From NCBI GenBank assembly GCA_013054445.1, contig JAAMPI010000044.1, forward strand, positions 20,159 to 84,158: a DNA stretch of 64,000 nucleotides. Direction: 5' to 3'. The notes beneath the pieces were generated by a model. The model was not told where the DNA came from. It saw only the letters and a list, made by a program, of their open reading frames with translations, and searched no databases. This document shows positions 34,241 to 45,550 of the stretch, piece by piece (position 1 is the stretch's first letter; the number at the start of each line of letters is the position of its first letter). This DNA is from Cudoniella acicularis (lineage: Eukaryota; Ascomycota; Leotiomycetes; Helotiales; Helotiaceae). The position numbers and the translations under genes were made by a program.

Positions 34241-35638
34241 CTATTCCAACGGGTACCAACAATTGTCCTCGTCGAACTTCCAAGGATTAACTCCTCTTTT
34301 ATTGTCATCGCCGACGCGGGAAAATGGGCACGGCACCTTTCTCACCGCGAACCGCTCAATCTGGATCTTAAAACAATTCGGATAATTAGGACATTTGTAT
34401 TTAGTAGACGACGGCCGCACTTTCCAAAACTCATTCCAGTGATTTGAAAATGCTTCATTGAATTGGGCTTGTTCCAGGGTCATGGATGTGTTCATGAACT
34501 GGACGAGAGAGAGAAAGGAGCCATGGCATTCATCTGGTCTATCTCTGTCGCGGAATTCGATTTTGGAGAGTGTTAGAGAACGGAGGGATGGGGCGTGTCT
34601 TTTGAGGAGGGATTGGAGCTCGGGTTGCGTGGTAACGAGAGCTTCTAGGGACAGGGTAGTTAGGTGTTTTAGGTGCTGTTTTGTGTCCGTGAATATGTCA
34701 GAGAGGTGGACTACATGCCAGAAGGTATTTGGGGATGAGTAGTTTGGCATGTCTCCGAGTGAGATATGCAGCGTCCGAAGGTTGGGGCATCGAGTGACCA
34801 TGGCACCAAGATGAAAAGTTTCGTGACTTTCATTTGGACAAAAGGGAAAATCTAGCGAGAGAGTCTCCATGGATGGGAGAACTTCGTCGTAGCAATTCGA
34901 CGAGACTGCTTGACTGTTCCAGAAGCCCAAAGTCTGGTCTGACATATACACTTGTCGCAACTTGGGGGCGAAGCCAGCCTGGCATGCCGAATCAAAAAAG
35001 TCCCCGAAATTGAGATGTCCGCTGCACCACAGGGGCCCGAATTTGCTATCAGGTCCTGCTAAAATTTCTTGAGCAACCACATCGAGATTTTCAAGTTTAG
35101 GCGCTCCAGTAGTAGTTGACGGCACATGCTTCCGTAGTGAAAATCGAAAACCAGAGAAATTTGGGAAGCGGGCGAGAAAATTGTCCAAATACCACCTCGC
35201 CCTTCTTTGCTTTGATAAACGCTTTTGGCCAACGATCCATTTGGTATAGCTGATGTGAAATTCCCCGAGTCTTGTAGCACTAAATCGGCGTAATAGTCGC
35301 TCCCTCTTTCTTTCGGGAAGACCCAAGCCCCTCCCCGCCCACTCATACAGCCAGTCATAGAAACTCGTTTCAGGCGAATAGGTGTTGATCAAATTTAGGT
35401 CGAATGACAAGAAATCATAATCAATGAATTTGACATATTTAGAGAGCCTAGGATGATTTGAAATATCCCGGAGCCTGTCGAAGCTTCGCAAGTTGTAACG
35501 GAGATAGACAGTGTGGAAAACGGTGAATTCAGCTGAAGGTTGCAGCGCCTGAGAAACGAGCCGGAGATTCTTGAGGTCGCTGTGCGGAAGCGAGGCACAA
35601 ATGTTGTTCAATATTTCTAGTGGCAGTCGATCCATCAT
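34241..35638 (-). CDS. F-box protein
   Basis: A single intact exon of 465 residues. The N-terminal F-box (residues about 2-45) reads DRLPLEILNNICASL, then DLKNLRLVSQALQ, the SKP1-binding part of SCF ubiquitin ligases. The rest is the long leucine-rich, LRR-like region typical of fungal F-box proteins (for example MVTRCPNLRTLHISLGDM and LKHLTTLSLEAL), which would select the substrate. The C-terminus has a cysteine-containing stretch (KCPNYPNCFKI) and ends DNCWYPLE. The start could be the ATG at 35638 or the next one at 35635. A broken paralogous fragment lies at 7702-7892. Target unknown. Confidence 0.85.
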   Translation of the reverse strand: MMDRLPLEILNNICASLPHSDLKNLRLVSQALQPSAEFTVFHTVYLRYNLRSFDRLRDISNHPRLSKYVKFIDYDFLSFDLNLINTYSPETSFYDWLYEWAGRGLGLPERKRERLLRRFSATRLGEFHISYTKWIVGQKRLSKQRRARWYLDNFLARFPNFSGFRFSLRKHVPSTTTGAPKLENLDVVAQEILAGPDSKFGPLWCSGHLNFGDFFDSACQAGFAPKLRQVYMSDQTLGFWNSQAVSSNCYDEVLPSMETLSLDFPFCPNESHETFHLGAMVTRCPNLRTLHISLGDMPNYSSPNTFWHVVHLSDIFTDTKQHLKHLTTLSLEALVTTQPELQSLLKRHAPSLRSLTLSKIEFRDRDRPDECHGSFLSLVQFMNTSMTLEQAQFNEAFSNHWNEFWKVRPSSTKYKCPNYPNCFKIQIERFAVRKVPCPFSRVGDDNKRGVNPWKFDEDNCWYPLE

Positions 35639-36263
35639 GACAGGATCCTTCAGGTCAGACGGGGTCTGATGAGAAGTGAAGACGGCTGCTTATTTGTTTG
35701 TGTGTGAAGAGACGATCCCAGTGCGAAATGTCGAAATAAAAGCGAGGTTGCTGGAGCTGGATCCACTTAAACTGTGCCGCTCCTTTCTAATTGCACTGCA
35801 TCCCGTGACCGTCACGTCACGTGGACGCTCCCTCTTTGCTCCCGGTCAGAGGCTCCCAAATCGCATCGTATCCCGTCATATAGAAGCTCCCAGTCAAAGC
35901 TCCTGAGTCGCTTTAAATTGGGTCTTATTTATTTAAATAAAGTAGCTGAGTCGGCGACATATATCGGCTCCCATTTAGCTGCCACTGCACTACCGATTTC
36001 CGTCTTCACCCTCAATATGAATCTGCCTTTCAGTAACTAAATAGAATTGCTACACTATCCTTCGTATTCAATCCTGTCAGAAGCTCCCGCTCCTAAATTA
36101 CCAAGGGCCGAAATCCATGCTTGAAGAGCCCAACCGCCAAACGTCCGCCCGCCCATCCGTCCAAAGCCATCATTACTCAATGAATCCAAGAACCTTTCAA
36201 AGCTTTACCTAGTGCCTAAGAATCCCATTAAAGGAGCTAACTCCTATATTTGAAGACAAACTT
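35639..36263. other. Intergenic region between F-box and Hsp70-like genes
   Basis: Holds the F-box gene promoter. A compact motif cluster at about 35805-35823 contains GTCACGTCACGTG, combining CGTCA (CRE-like) and CACGTG (E-box) elements; binding is inferred only. No gene recognised. Confidence 0.4.
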
Positions 36264-38231
36264 TTAAGCATACTCTGCAGTAATAGTATCGTACCGCTTC
36301 CCTTTGCAAATTAACACATACTTCGTCGAAGCAGAATTAAACGTAGCCTCAATCGTACCCGGGATCAGATAATATGTGTTGCCATCTGCGCAGAGTTCAG
36401 TTGGCATAGACGCTAAATCCGAGGGCGTTAAATGGGATAGATCCCCCCTTAGAGTGACAAGATCCCTTCCATCCGCATTTTTATGAATCGGGGCAACCCT
36501 GCTTTTTTCATCACACCAGACGGTCAACGTTACCGTCCCGACACTTCCTTTGTTCACAGGTTGTCTCTCGCAAAATTCGATTCTCGAGGGTTTGCTTTCC
36601 TCAACGGGGTCGCCTTTGTTGATAAACCAACTGAGTTCGTTGACTCGGTATAGCTTGTCTCTGCTGCACCAGTACCTAAATGTCGAAATTTAGCTATAAA
36701 CTTTCTAGGATTGCGGAACCATTGATTGACATACTTTTTGCTATCATCATGCCTGGCAGGATCGAACTCAACACTCAATTCCGTGCCATAATGCTTTCTC
36801 GCCGCGCGAGAGACAAGACCCACGGATGCCAATTTCGGATTCGAACGGGCAAGACCCATCATAACGGCGCCGCGAACAACGGCGGTCCAAGCATTTGGTG
36901 GCTGAAGGACATCGATAGAGCTTCCGAGGGATGTACGGAGACACTCCTTCAAGTAAGTGTTCTGTCCAAATCCACCGACTAGAAGCACGGCTCTAATTTC
37001 TCGACTAGTAGCAGTTATTTGATCCTTGACGAGTTCGATTACTTTCTGGACGATAGGGTCGAAGATGCCCTTGATCTCAGCAGGCTTGATAGTGAGCCTG
37101 CCTCGTCTAATCCCGAGTGCAGGGTTATTTGCAAGACCTGGAACCGTGATGGTGTAACCATTGGTGTTACTTGAATGTGAGTATTGTTTTTTAATCTATT
37201 TGAAATTAATCAAGCAATCCTTTTAATGGAAGTGGGTGACCTACGATAGAATCAAACCGTTCCATAGCCTCTTCTAACATTTCTTCCTCCCAGCCTTCTT
37301 CATTGCCCAGCTTTTGGACTAAAAACTCACCGAATCTTCGATTTAGGAAAGTAGATCCACAGAGGCTTCCAGTGCCAGGAGCAGCTTCCCTGACTTTCAG
37401 AATTGGACGAAGTTGGGTAATGGTGTATGAGATTAAGTCGACGGTTCCACCCCCCGCATCACATAAAACAAAGCTATCTCCGATCTTCAGGCCGTGGGGA
37501 TCAAGGCCATGAAGGGCATAGATAGCAGCAGCTTCCTAGCAGATCATCAAAACCCTGCTTCCAGTGGGAGGTTCAAAGTACTCACAGGCTCGGACACAAG
37601 AAGGATATCAGACTGAGTGGTGTTTAGCCCCGCTTGCTTGCAAGCGGCTAATGTCTTTTCCTTCGCAACCTCAGACCAGATAGCAGGAACAGTCAAGCAA
37701 AATTCTAAAGGAATTGTGCGAAGAATCGATTCACCTAATTTCTGTTGTAGGGTGTACATCAGATGTTCGCATAGCCTCTGTAAGTAGTCTATCGTCAACT
37801 CCTCTGAACTCTTTTGGCCACTTGCTACTTGTTGTCTTTCGGAAAGACCCCTAGATCAAATCGTTAGTAATTAAGCCTTATCTCCTTGCTGTTCTCAAGA
37901 ACGCACAGCTTGAACCACTGGTGTCTTTCTACGAGTGCTGGGATCTGGAACCCCCATTCAACTCCAGCAGCCGTATACCGAAGTTCAGTCGGCACTTTCG
38001 GACTACTCATTCCCTCTTGTGTTTCCAAACCAGATGGCCATGTTTCGATGATTGTTTGATGATCTGACTACAAGCTATCAGCATTTCACTTCACAACCAT
38101 CTATCAACTGGGCTATTTGCACTTACACGCCTCGTCTCCGCCCAAGCTACTCCAGAAAAAGTCGTTCCGAAATCAATTCCAACAATTATCTTTCGATCGT
38201 CTAGCGTGATCTTGCCGAAAGAAGACTCCAT
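36264..38231 (-). CDS. Hsp70-like ATPase (HSPA12-type), no substrate-binding domain
   Basis: Six exons: 38231-38127, 38067-37907, 37850-37586, 37535-37245, 37195-36735 and 36675-36264, with introns of 49-59 bp, giving 564 residues. The actin-like ATPase fold is complete: phosphate-1 IVGIDFGTTFSGVAWA, phosphate-2 LCDAGGGTVDL, and the adenosine motif VLLVGGFGQNTYL. After the ATPase part comes a conserved fungal C-terminal block (FINKGDP, then TVTLTVWCDE) instead of the canonical peptide-binding domain and EEVD tail. That places it with the expanded Hsp70-like/HSPA12 group of filamentous fungi, whose roles are mostly unknown. The ATG at 38231 lies just before the first strand; an in-frame extension upstream is less family-like. 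It diverges from the coiled-coil gene at 39105. Confidence 0.88.
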
Positions 38232-39104
38232 CTTGCTGGCCGAAATGTGTTCTGGAAATTTCAAAGTGAAAGATGTTAATCTTCCAAGAAATAACGCTTT
38301 TAGATGTCCGTTTACTTGGTAAGAAGTCAGCTCATACTGGAAAGACCGCCCATTTTCTTCTGCGTTAACTAAATAAAGTGTTTCAGGCCCCCGCTCCATG
38401 CACAGCCAAGGGTCTTGTTGGTGGGCTGCAGCAGGTGCAGGATCCCGCGAGGCTATCTCAGCAGTCGGGCGTAACATCTTCCTTGGCGTGGATAATTCCA
38501 GAAGGCTACTATTGGTACGAAAATAACTCACTTCCACGGGTGAAGATCGGGCCTAGAATGCGGTAAGATTTTGAAAACAAATCGATAGCTCTTCTCAAGT
38601 TGTTTCGAAGGTTCAAACACTTGAATACTCCTTCATGGTTCATTGGTTCTTCCGCTGTCCACGACTCCACGGGGCCGATCACCGCAACAAGGAAAAAGGT
38701 TACACTTCACAGCTTTGTTGCTTTTTTATTTTGGAACGAATCAAACAGTGTTCAGCGGGGCTGTGCTGAGCTTCCCACAGCATGTGCTGCATGAACCGCG
38801 CAAATTATTGGACAAGGCTAAGATATCTGAATTGTCCCACGGCTGCATGCAAGAGTAATCACACCTGGTGCATGAACGGCTGCCTTGGTTTTCTGATGCC
38901 TGAAAGAACTCGATATCCCTTGTTAATCTCGATCTTGGTTGGATAGTGAGACTCCGCTTGTACCACGACTTTTTAGCCTGACTTATCGATCGAGCCTCGT
39001 ATTTAAGCTAGCTGCACCAAACTTAAGTCGATGAGCTCATTTTCTTGAGAAGGCTTTGCCAACTTAATTCCTCTCATCGTTGGCTTCATATTATTGTCTT
39101 GAAA
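38232..39104. promoter_or_regulatory. Divergent upstream region of Hsp70-like and coiled-coil genes
   Basis: 870 bp between two divergent starts. No other gene is seen. I see no clear array of nGAAn heat-shock elements. Confidence 0.35.
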
Positions 39105-40947
39105 ATGGTCACCCCAGAGAAGAAGACACATGTTGTTGGGGAGTATCCTGAAGAAGAAGAATCGGTATAGGTATATTAAAGCGATAAATATGCGTTTTTC
39201 TAATTATTTTCGTAGCTGCCAGATGCAGAAAATGACCTTATGCAATGGGAGCCAGAAAGAAAGCGCGCCTCAATTTTGGAAGAGCCCAAGAAGATAGAGC
39301 AACCAAATCAGATGGAAAAGCTGGAGAGGATGAGGCAGAAGGAGAAAGACGAAAGGAGGGCGCGAGAAGTGAGAGAGGAACAAGGGAAGAAGGCAGATGA
39401 TTCTGACTTGCTTGTGTCAGAAGAGGGGTATGAAAAAGTTGAGAGGCATGATTTGGAGGACACACGAGAAAGGGGCTGTAAGTTTATGATTTTAGGAACG
39501 TTTCAGCAAACTGATTTCGCGCAGCTCAGTCGCCAAAGAAGCCATCGAGGAATCCCGAGCCTCAAAAGAAAAATGAAAAGGAGAGATTCGAGGAGTCTTT
39601 AATGTATTCGTTTCAATGTTTGGATTAGCTGAGAGACTAACATCATGTAGGAGACAAAAAGAAAGGCTGAAAAAGATTGAAGACGTGGGTCGGGAGACCA
39701 TTAAACCAAAGGCGCCTCCCAAAGTAGCCCTTGACAGCGCCGCCGAAGATGACAAGAAAACCTCCAGGGAATCAAAACTCGAAGAACAACTGACTATCCA
39801 TTCTACGCTTGAGCAAGCTTGCAGTACAGCTGCAAAATTTGAAGAGTCCCAGAAGGAATGCGAGGTTCTTCGTGAGCAGGTCATATCCCTCCGCAAAGAG
39901 CTCAGCGATGCCCACAACTTCATATTCAGCTTGCAGCCGCGTCGTGAACAGATTACCGAGTCCGAGGCGGCCACAGAATTCAAGTCTCTATATGCAAGCG
40001 TGGAAGAATGGGTTGAGACGAAGCTCGGTGATGACATAATGGAAGCAATGATTAAGAAAGTTCGGCCATCAGCAAAGCCTGCAAGGAACTTTATTAATTT
40101 CACAACTCATGCTGGGCAGGAGGCAACTGGGTGTTCCGGAACAGATGAGTATAATGTCATAACAATGATCATGAATTTTCTATGTGTGGAAATCTTTGAT
40201 AAGGATTTCTATTGTCCAATCGAGGATGGAGGAATGGAATTTTTAACCTCGATTTTGACGAGCATGAGGAATTTAGAGCCTAGACGAGGTGAGCCTTTTT
40301 TCAAATGCAAAGTAATCTGCAATGAAAAAAAAATACTGGCTGACGCTCTCTTAGATATGGCTACCTGGCGCCACTGGCGCAGCGAGCTCTACACGGCCTT
40401 AGCAAATCGCCATGAATTCGCTGACCAAAGACAGCGCGCTTCTGCGAGACTCGTTTCTGAACTCACAAATATGCTCGCAATCTTCGTCCCTGAAGCGGAC
40501 AAGAAAGTACTTGGTGCTTCAGTCAAAACCACGATCATTGAGCCAGCACTCAATTTAGCGCATAAGTTGCACCTCTCAGTCAACAAATTTAGCCTGGAAT
40601 GGAGTCACTTCATGCGCACCAGGCCGGAAGAGCGGCCTCTCGACCCTAAGTACTTCCTTCCGTTCGAGTGTGTTGACTTGGCCCGGTCGGGGAAAGTCCT
40701 TAAGCCACAAGCGTTTGAGAATTCGGGGCCTATCACATATCTGTTTGATTTAAGTCCTGCATTGGTATTCGAAGCTGTGAAGGCAGATTCTTTTGCGGAG
40801 CCGAAAGTGTTGAAGCGGCAGAGGATTTTGGTGGTTGCCTCGAAGGAGGGACAAAGCCGTTTTATTGTTCCAAGAGTCGAGTTTGTTGAATGTCCTACAC
40901 TCGTGGGGTGGTTGCTGTACAAATTGCATAACAAGTATTTTTTTTAG
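39105..40947 (+). CDS. Coiled-coil protein of unknown function
   Basis: Four exons: 39105-39164, 39216-39477, 39525-39603 and 39651-40947, with introns of 51, 47 and 47 bp, giving 565 residues. The first 120 residues are highly charged (EKLERMRQKEKDERRAREV), predicting a long helix. A second coiled coil follows (KFEESQKECEVLREQVISLRK region). After about residue 200 comes a globular domain with conserved-looking blocks (ASVEEWVETKLGDDIMEAM, YNVITMIMNFLCVEIFDKDFY) similar to uncharacterised proteins expanded in filamentous ascomycetes. No catalytic motif, signal peptide or membrane segment seen. The exon-intron structure and an open 1.3-kb last exon support a real gene. Function unknown. Confidence 0.75.
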
Positions 40948-41323
40948 TTAGAAGTAGAATACTCTTGAATTTGAGAGGTCTGATATCCCTTCGACCGTAA
41001 GGTAGTGTAAGATTTTTAGCGCAATGGCACAAAACATTTGAAATTTAAAAGTTAACTACTGAACTAAAATAAAATCTAAGCTCCTGGGTTAAACAAAACA
41101 AGTAGTTGATTTCTATTAGTTTACTCGTAATAATACTTAACAATAACGTAGTGTTTGTTCGATGAAGTGCTTAACGCGAATTCGCAATGCGGTCGAAGGC
41201 ATGGTGGGTTAATTAAATAAGTTAGATTGGGATGACCAATCGAGAAATACAGTCATTGATCTTGCTTATCTATTCACAAATTCATTTTACTTCATTTCTT
41301 TTCTGCTAACAGCTGCCCGAAAT

Positions 41324-42918
41324 CTATTGCTGTGGTAGATTATCTGTATGAAATGGGCAGGTCCTCTTATGCTTCGAGTTGCCCAGAGTCCTGATGGGAT
41401 GATAATCATTCAAGCACTCCCAACAAAACTCCGCTTTACATTTGATACCTTCACAGACTGTTGTTAGTACCATGCAAAAACACGCCATTAATGTACAATT
41501 TCAGTAAAAAAGGAGATTCCCAACATCGAAATCAGCATCGAGAACCGTGGCCCACCCAACTCCTCATGCAATTCCAGCAGAACTCATGCCTACATTGCGT
41601 GCCTAGAGCAGTCAGGGACAACGTTCGGAACAACCATGCCCACATCGAAAAATGAAAAGCATGGAAGATAAATAGATGACAGTAAACACTTACAAGTCAT
41701 GTGAGAACATCCCGCATTCTTCTCAATCGCCCACCTGCAGCTAGGACACCGTTTCGTTGTCTGCTCAACCTTCTCCAAAGATAGCTGTTCCTCAGCTTGC
41801 CGCCTCTTAATCCCTTCCCTCTTCTTGTTTCTATCCAACTCCAGTTTCCTCCTCCAAGCTTCGGCTTCCTGTTCCGCCTTCTCTCTCCTTAACTGTTCCT
41901 CATGAATCTGTCGTTGGCGATCCTGCTCCACTCTCCTTTCTTTCTCATCTAGTCCTCGAGCTAAAATCTCATCCTCTTTCTCCAGCCTTTTCCTCGCCTC
42001 CGCTGTCGCTTCATCGTCTTTATCTATGGCGCTTTGAAACCCATCTGGGTCTTGTAACATCTTGTCGTATTCTTCGCAGGTTAGACGCTCGTGCCAAGGT
42101 ACGGAATGCTTGAAGCATGTCCGGTGGTTACAGTTTAGGCAGCGGATAATAGGTTGTGAGTTGCCACTTTCGTGAAGCTGGCCGAAGTCGCAGTTTTGGC
42201 ACCAGAAAAAGTTCGGATCGGCGCTGACGGCACTACGGAAAGAGAGTGTTTCGTAACTGTAATGAGTTGTTAGTTGGAAATTTAGAGAGGGTAATGCAAT
42301 TTTAAACCCCTACCGAGAAAATGTCTCCTTGTCTGCAAGCCGTTTGATATCTTCGTAAATAAGCATAGTGGGACACTCTGGACACTTGATCTGATTCCAT
42401 ATTTTTGTATCTAGATCGGATTTTATGCATTTGGCGAGACAGTCGCAGCACACTGACGGTTTGTGAAGGCAGGCCAAGGAGATCCAGATTGGAGGTCTGG
42501 TGTATATCGAGAAGTCCTCCGTGCAAATGATACAACTCGTGGGATCCGGGTCCTCGGGGTTGAAATTTGGTCTGGAAGAACCGATGCTATAAGATGAGCT
42601 TGAACTTCCCGCCTGCTTTACTCTAAACTCATATTGTCGTTTCCCACTTGAGCCTTTTGCAAAGGGTGATGATAAGGTGCTCGATGAGGTGTCATTTGGA
42701 GCAGAAATAGACACTCGAGATACCGTTATGTTCCCATATTGTGGCGCAAGAAGCGGCACTTGGCTCTCTCCGTATATTGAAGGTAGCGCAATGTAGGTGC
42801 TGGAAGAAGAGTACGTTGCCTGATCTGCTTCAGGGCGTGCGTTCTTGTCCCATTCTTGGAAGCGAGATGGAGGTCCTCCTGGAATTCGAAAAGGAGTTTT
42901 CAGACCTTGAGACGACAT
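41324..42918 (-). CDS. RBR (RING-IBR-RING) E3 ubiquitin ligase with two candidate last exons
   Basis: Exon 1 is 42918-42314 and exon 2 is 42256-41694 (57-bp intron). RING1 reads CIICTEDFSIYTRPP to CPEC. The IBR has FWCQNCDFGQLHESG and CLNCNHRTC. A long charged coiled coil then leads to RING2 (KRCPSCRWAIEKNAGCSHMT). From the donor at 41693 two last exons fit in phase. Exon A, 41602-41532, gives HMTC-TQCRHEFCWNCM and ends HGSRC (412 residues). Exon B, 41448-41324, gives HMTC-IKCKAEFCWECL and ends HTDNLPQQ (430 residues). Each restores a complete RING2 with the expected catalytic Cys region (HMTC). Exon B's acceptor is AAG, exon A's is TAG. The protein would move ubiquitin via a RING2 thioester; target unknown. 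Confidence 0.85.
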
Positions 42919-43426
42919 TTTCTAAGACGATTCAAAGTGTGCCCTTTCGAAAAATGAGTTTGGAATAGAAGCCCCGTCACTCGATGCCGATGGTTGCGAG
43001 GCTGCGAGCCTCGTTTCACATGTATCCAAACGGGAGAAACATGCAGTGTGATGAGACAGGCAGCAATGCAGGTTGTATTTTGGCAAGGCGTTCTCAGCCC
43101 CCGCGGCGGGGTTCCAAAATAAACGAGCAATTAGCGTGACGTGGACTGGTCAGTGGACACAAGGCAAGCGTTTTATTGTTACAAACTTATGCCATTCATA
43201 TGATATGACTATTGGAGGGTGGGTTCTAGCTGCGAGCTGTCCTTTATGCTTTTTCGATGTGTAAGGAATCAGGGCTCCTCTCGGGGTTCGTAAAAAGAGA
43301 CGTCATAAACTGGAAGACTCTTTTTTGAGAACTCGCCTAGAATAACTGGGCAAAAGAATTTTATTCTCTAAGGCAGCACTATAATAATTAAAAAACAATT
43401 TTGAAAGAAACTCTCTCCATCTGTGG
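42919..43426. other. Intergenic region
   Basis: Promoter side of the RBR gene. No coding region or RNA recognised; a GC-rich palindromic block (CCCCGCGGCGGGG) occurs at about 43098-43110. Confidence 0.4.
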
Positions 43427-44171
43427 GTGACTCCATATCACTGGGAGTTGTGGCTTCGCAGGTATGGTTGTGCTGCAACACGTTTCTTAACCACCCGAAA
43501 ACTTAAAAATTGCTTTTGCACTCTTATTTCAACCTTTTGTTGGCTTCTTGTCCCATGGAAAATCGAGGTCTCTGCTGTAGTTTTTGTCCCCTTCCTGTCG
43601 GGATACGGAATTTTCATGGTGAGTGACACAAACCTACGCATTAGAAAATTGCTCAAATATTTGCAGGCCAGAGTTGCAGCCATAATGATATGTAAATGTA
43701 GGTTCATTTGTCGAAATTGATTTCAAATGCTGACTAAATACAGTTTATATAGTATATACTCTCAAAAAGCAATGTTTTAATAACACATCTATGCGATGGC
43801 TCCAAAGGCAACAAGCATTATTACTACCACAAAGACTGGAATATTCAAGCTCTTGTAGCTTACATCTACGATATCGCACTTCCATTTTTAGGTATGTCCT
43901 GCCTAAAGAAGGTGTAAGAGTCGAGCCAACAGTCCCTAAAGGATTCGTAGGAACGCTGGGAGCGAACGTTTCCAACGCTGCTGAAGACATCAGCCACCTT
44001 GGTTGGTTACTTTTATTCACTGTCTCTTTTATCCTGTACTATTGTATCTGCAAGACATGGCCTACTCGCAATCAGAAAAGTGTCCAGGGGATGAGTCTCG
44101 GATGGGAACAAATGGCAACCGCAATAGACACAATAGATGCAGTGGTGAAATTGCGTGGAGAAGTCGAATAG
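43427..44171 (+). pseudogene. C-terminal relic of a second NCS1 permease
   Basis: Degenerate plus-strand remnants follow the order of an NCS1 permease C-terminal half. A patch with AGM and AAT..RFLTTRKLK comes first. Then WLLVPWKI..SAVVFVPFLSGYGIFM matches the conserved LVPWK..SS..F..F.GYAVFL. After an intron-like gap comes VAAIMI(C)K. After a long AT-rich break come VPKGFVGTLGANVSNAAED and HLGWLLLFTVSFILYYCICKTWP, matching the last helix and the P-x-E region of uracil-permease-like proteins. There is no start, the central part is interrupted by stops, and at least one segment between TM10 and TM11 is missing. It covers roughly the part absent from the truncated NCS1 pseudogene at 18693-20114, but the two overlap around SISAGMDL with little nucleotide similarity, so they look like separate paralogues. 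Confidence 0.55.
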
Positions 44172-45550
44172 GTGATTATGAAAGACAGTAAAGCTTAAAG
44201 CTGGGAATATTATCTAGCTCTAATAGGTCTACCTGCCTAGGCAGTCTCTTCTGAGTCGCGTAGCCGCCCAGCAACGCCACAGTTTTATTTCGAAATGCAC
44301 GTGGCCAAGTCTATTGCTTATTACTTACGGAGATTTTTTCAGTGAGTCACTTATAATTTAGAAATTAGTTGTAAGTGAGAAGGCTGCAGCCTTAAAGGCG
44401 TATCTAAAAATCCCACTCAAATCTCTACGACCCAGTCATGCCTAAGAGAATTGTGTATCGTGTTTCATTGCCCTACCGAAAAGAGGTTGACTTGTGGCTG
44501 GGTGGACACATAATCTGGTTAAGGCTATTACTAAGGGGGTCGAAAAATACACGTAACAAGGTGATGAATATAAATATTATTACACACGTGACGCTATATA
44601 TAGTGCATAAATATATATATTTATACAAGTATATTCCACAAATATAAATATGTCTAAATCTCTCCTTTAAGGGTAATTATCGTGTATATATACACATATA
44701 ATTACACAAAATTATCATAAAAAGCTATGCTTATAAATGTTGACCAGACGATTACGTACGTAATATTAAAATTAGATGAATATAAGCCAAATACGTATAT
44801 ATATAAATCCGACCCCTATATTGTTCTTGGCAAACTTTTTGCATATTATCCATTTCTTTCCTTTTGGGGGTTTCTCAGTGAGTCAGAGGAGTCAGGTCTA
44901 GGTGTGGCCAATTCAGGTTCCATCTGGAGCCTCGATAGGTAATGCCTGACCTAGTAGATGTTTAACCAGTGTGTTAGCCAAAAATATAAAGGGACAGGTA
45001 GAGGGGCATGTCCGAAAAGTTTCGCCGGTTAGATAACGTGAAGCTGAATATAGCCTGAAAGACAGCATTTGGAGAGCAAGAAGTGATTGATTATTCTAGA
45101 AGAGGAAAAGGCCACCTAGCTTATAAGTGCGAAAGGAATTGTGTTTCTGCTTATTGCTTACGTTTGAAGGGAATTTAAAGATTAAATTCTAGCTTCTTGT
45201 TATAGGACGTCAGCACAAAAGCATATTTGAAAATCTCACCCTATTCTGCAGTACCCAATCAGCGGCATGAATAATTATGCATAGTGTCTTATAACCAAAC
45301 ACCAGTGGGGTTCAAATATCCCTTGACACCTAGTCTAGTTAAGAGTGAGACCGTGCCACTTCTGCGCTTCGTTGATTCTTTCTTTTTGGTAGTATCTTAG
45401 AGGTAATTAACTTGAAACTTTGCATGCTCCAACTGATTCAAATTGGTTCAACCGTTTCCCACCCCTAACAATTGAACTTCTCCGTCGTCTGCCTCCTGTT
45501 CCAACCCCTAAGATACCTGGTTACTCCTTTCCCAGGACTCCCATTTCACT
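44172..45550. other. AT-rich intergenic region
   Basis: The interval 44560-44830 is dominated by AT dinucleotide runs with TATATA tracts, likely old mutated repeat DNA. No transposase or TIR is readable. The end of the interval holds the promoter of the CBM-like gene. Confidence 0.45.

Noticed and set aside
44560..44940. AT-rich plus-strand frames as small genes.
   Set aside because: Low-complexity TATA tracts, no domain and no conserved-looking residues.
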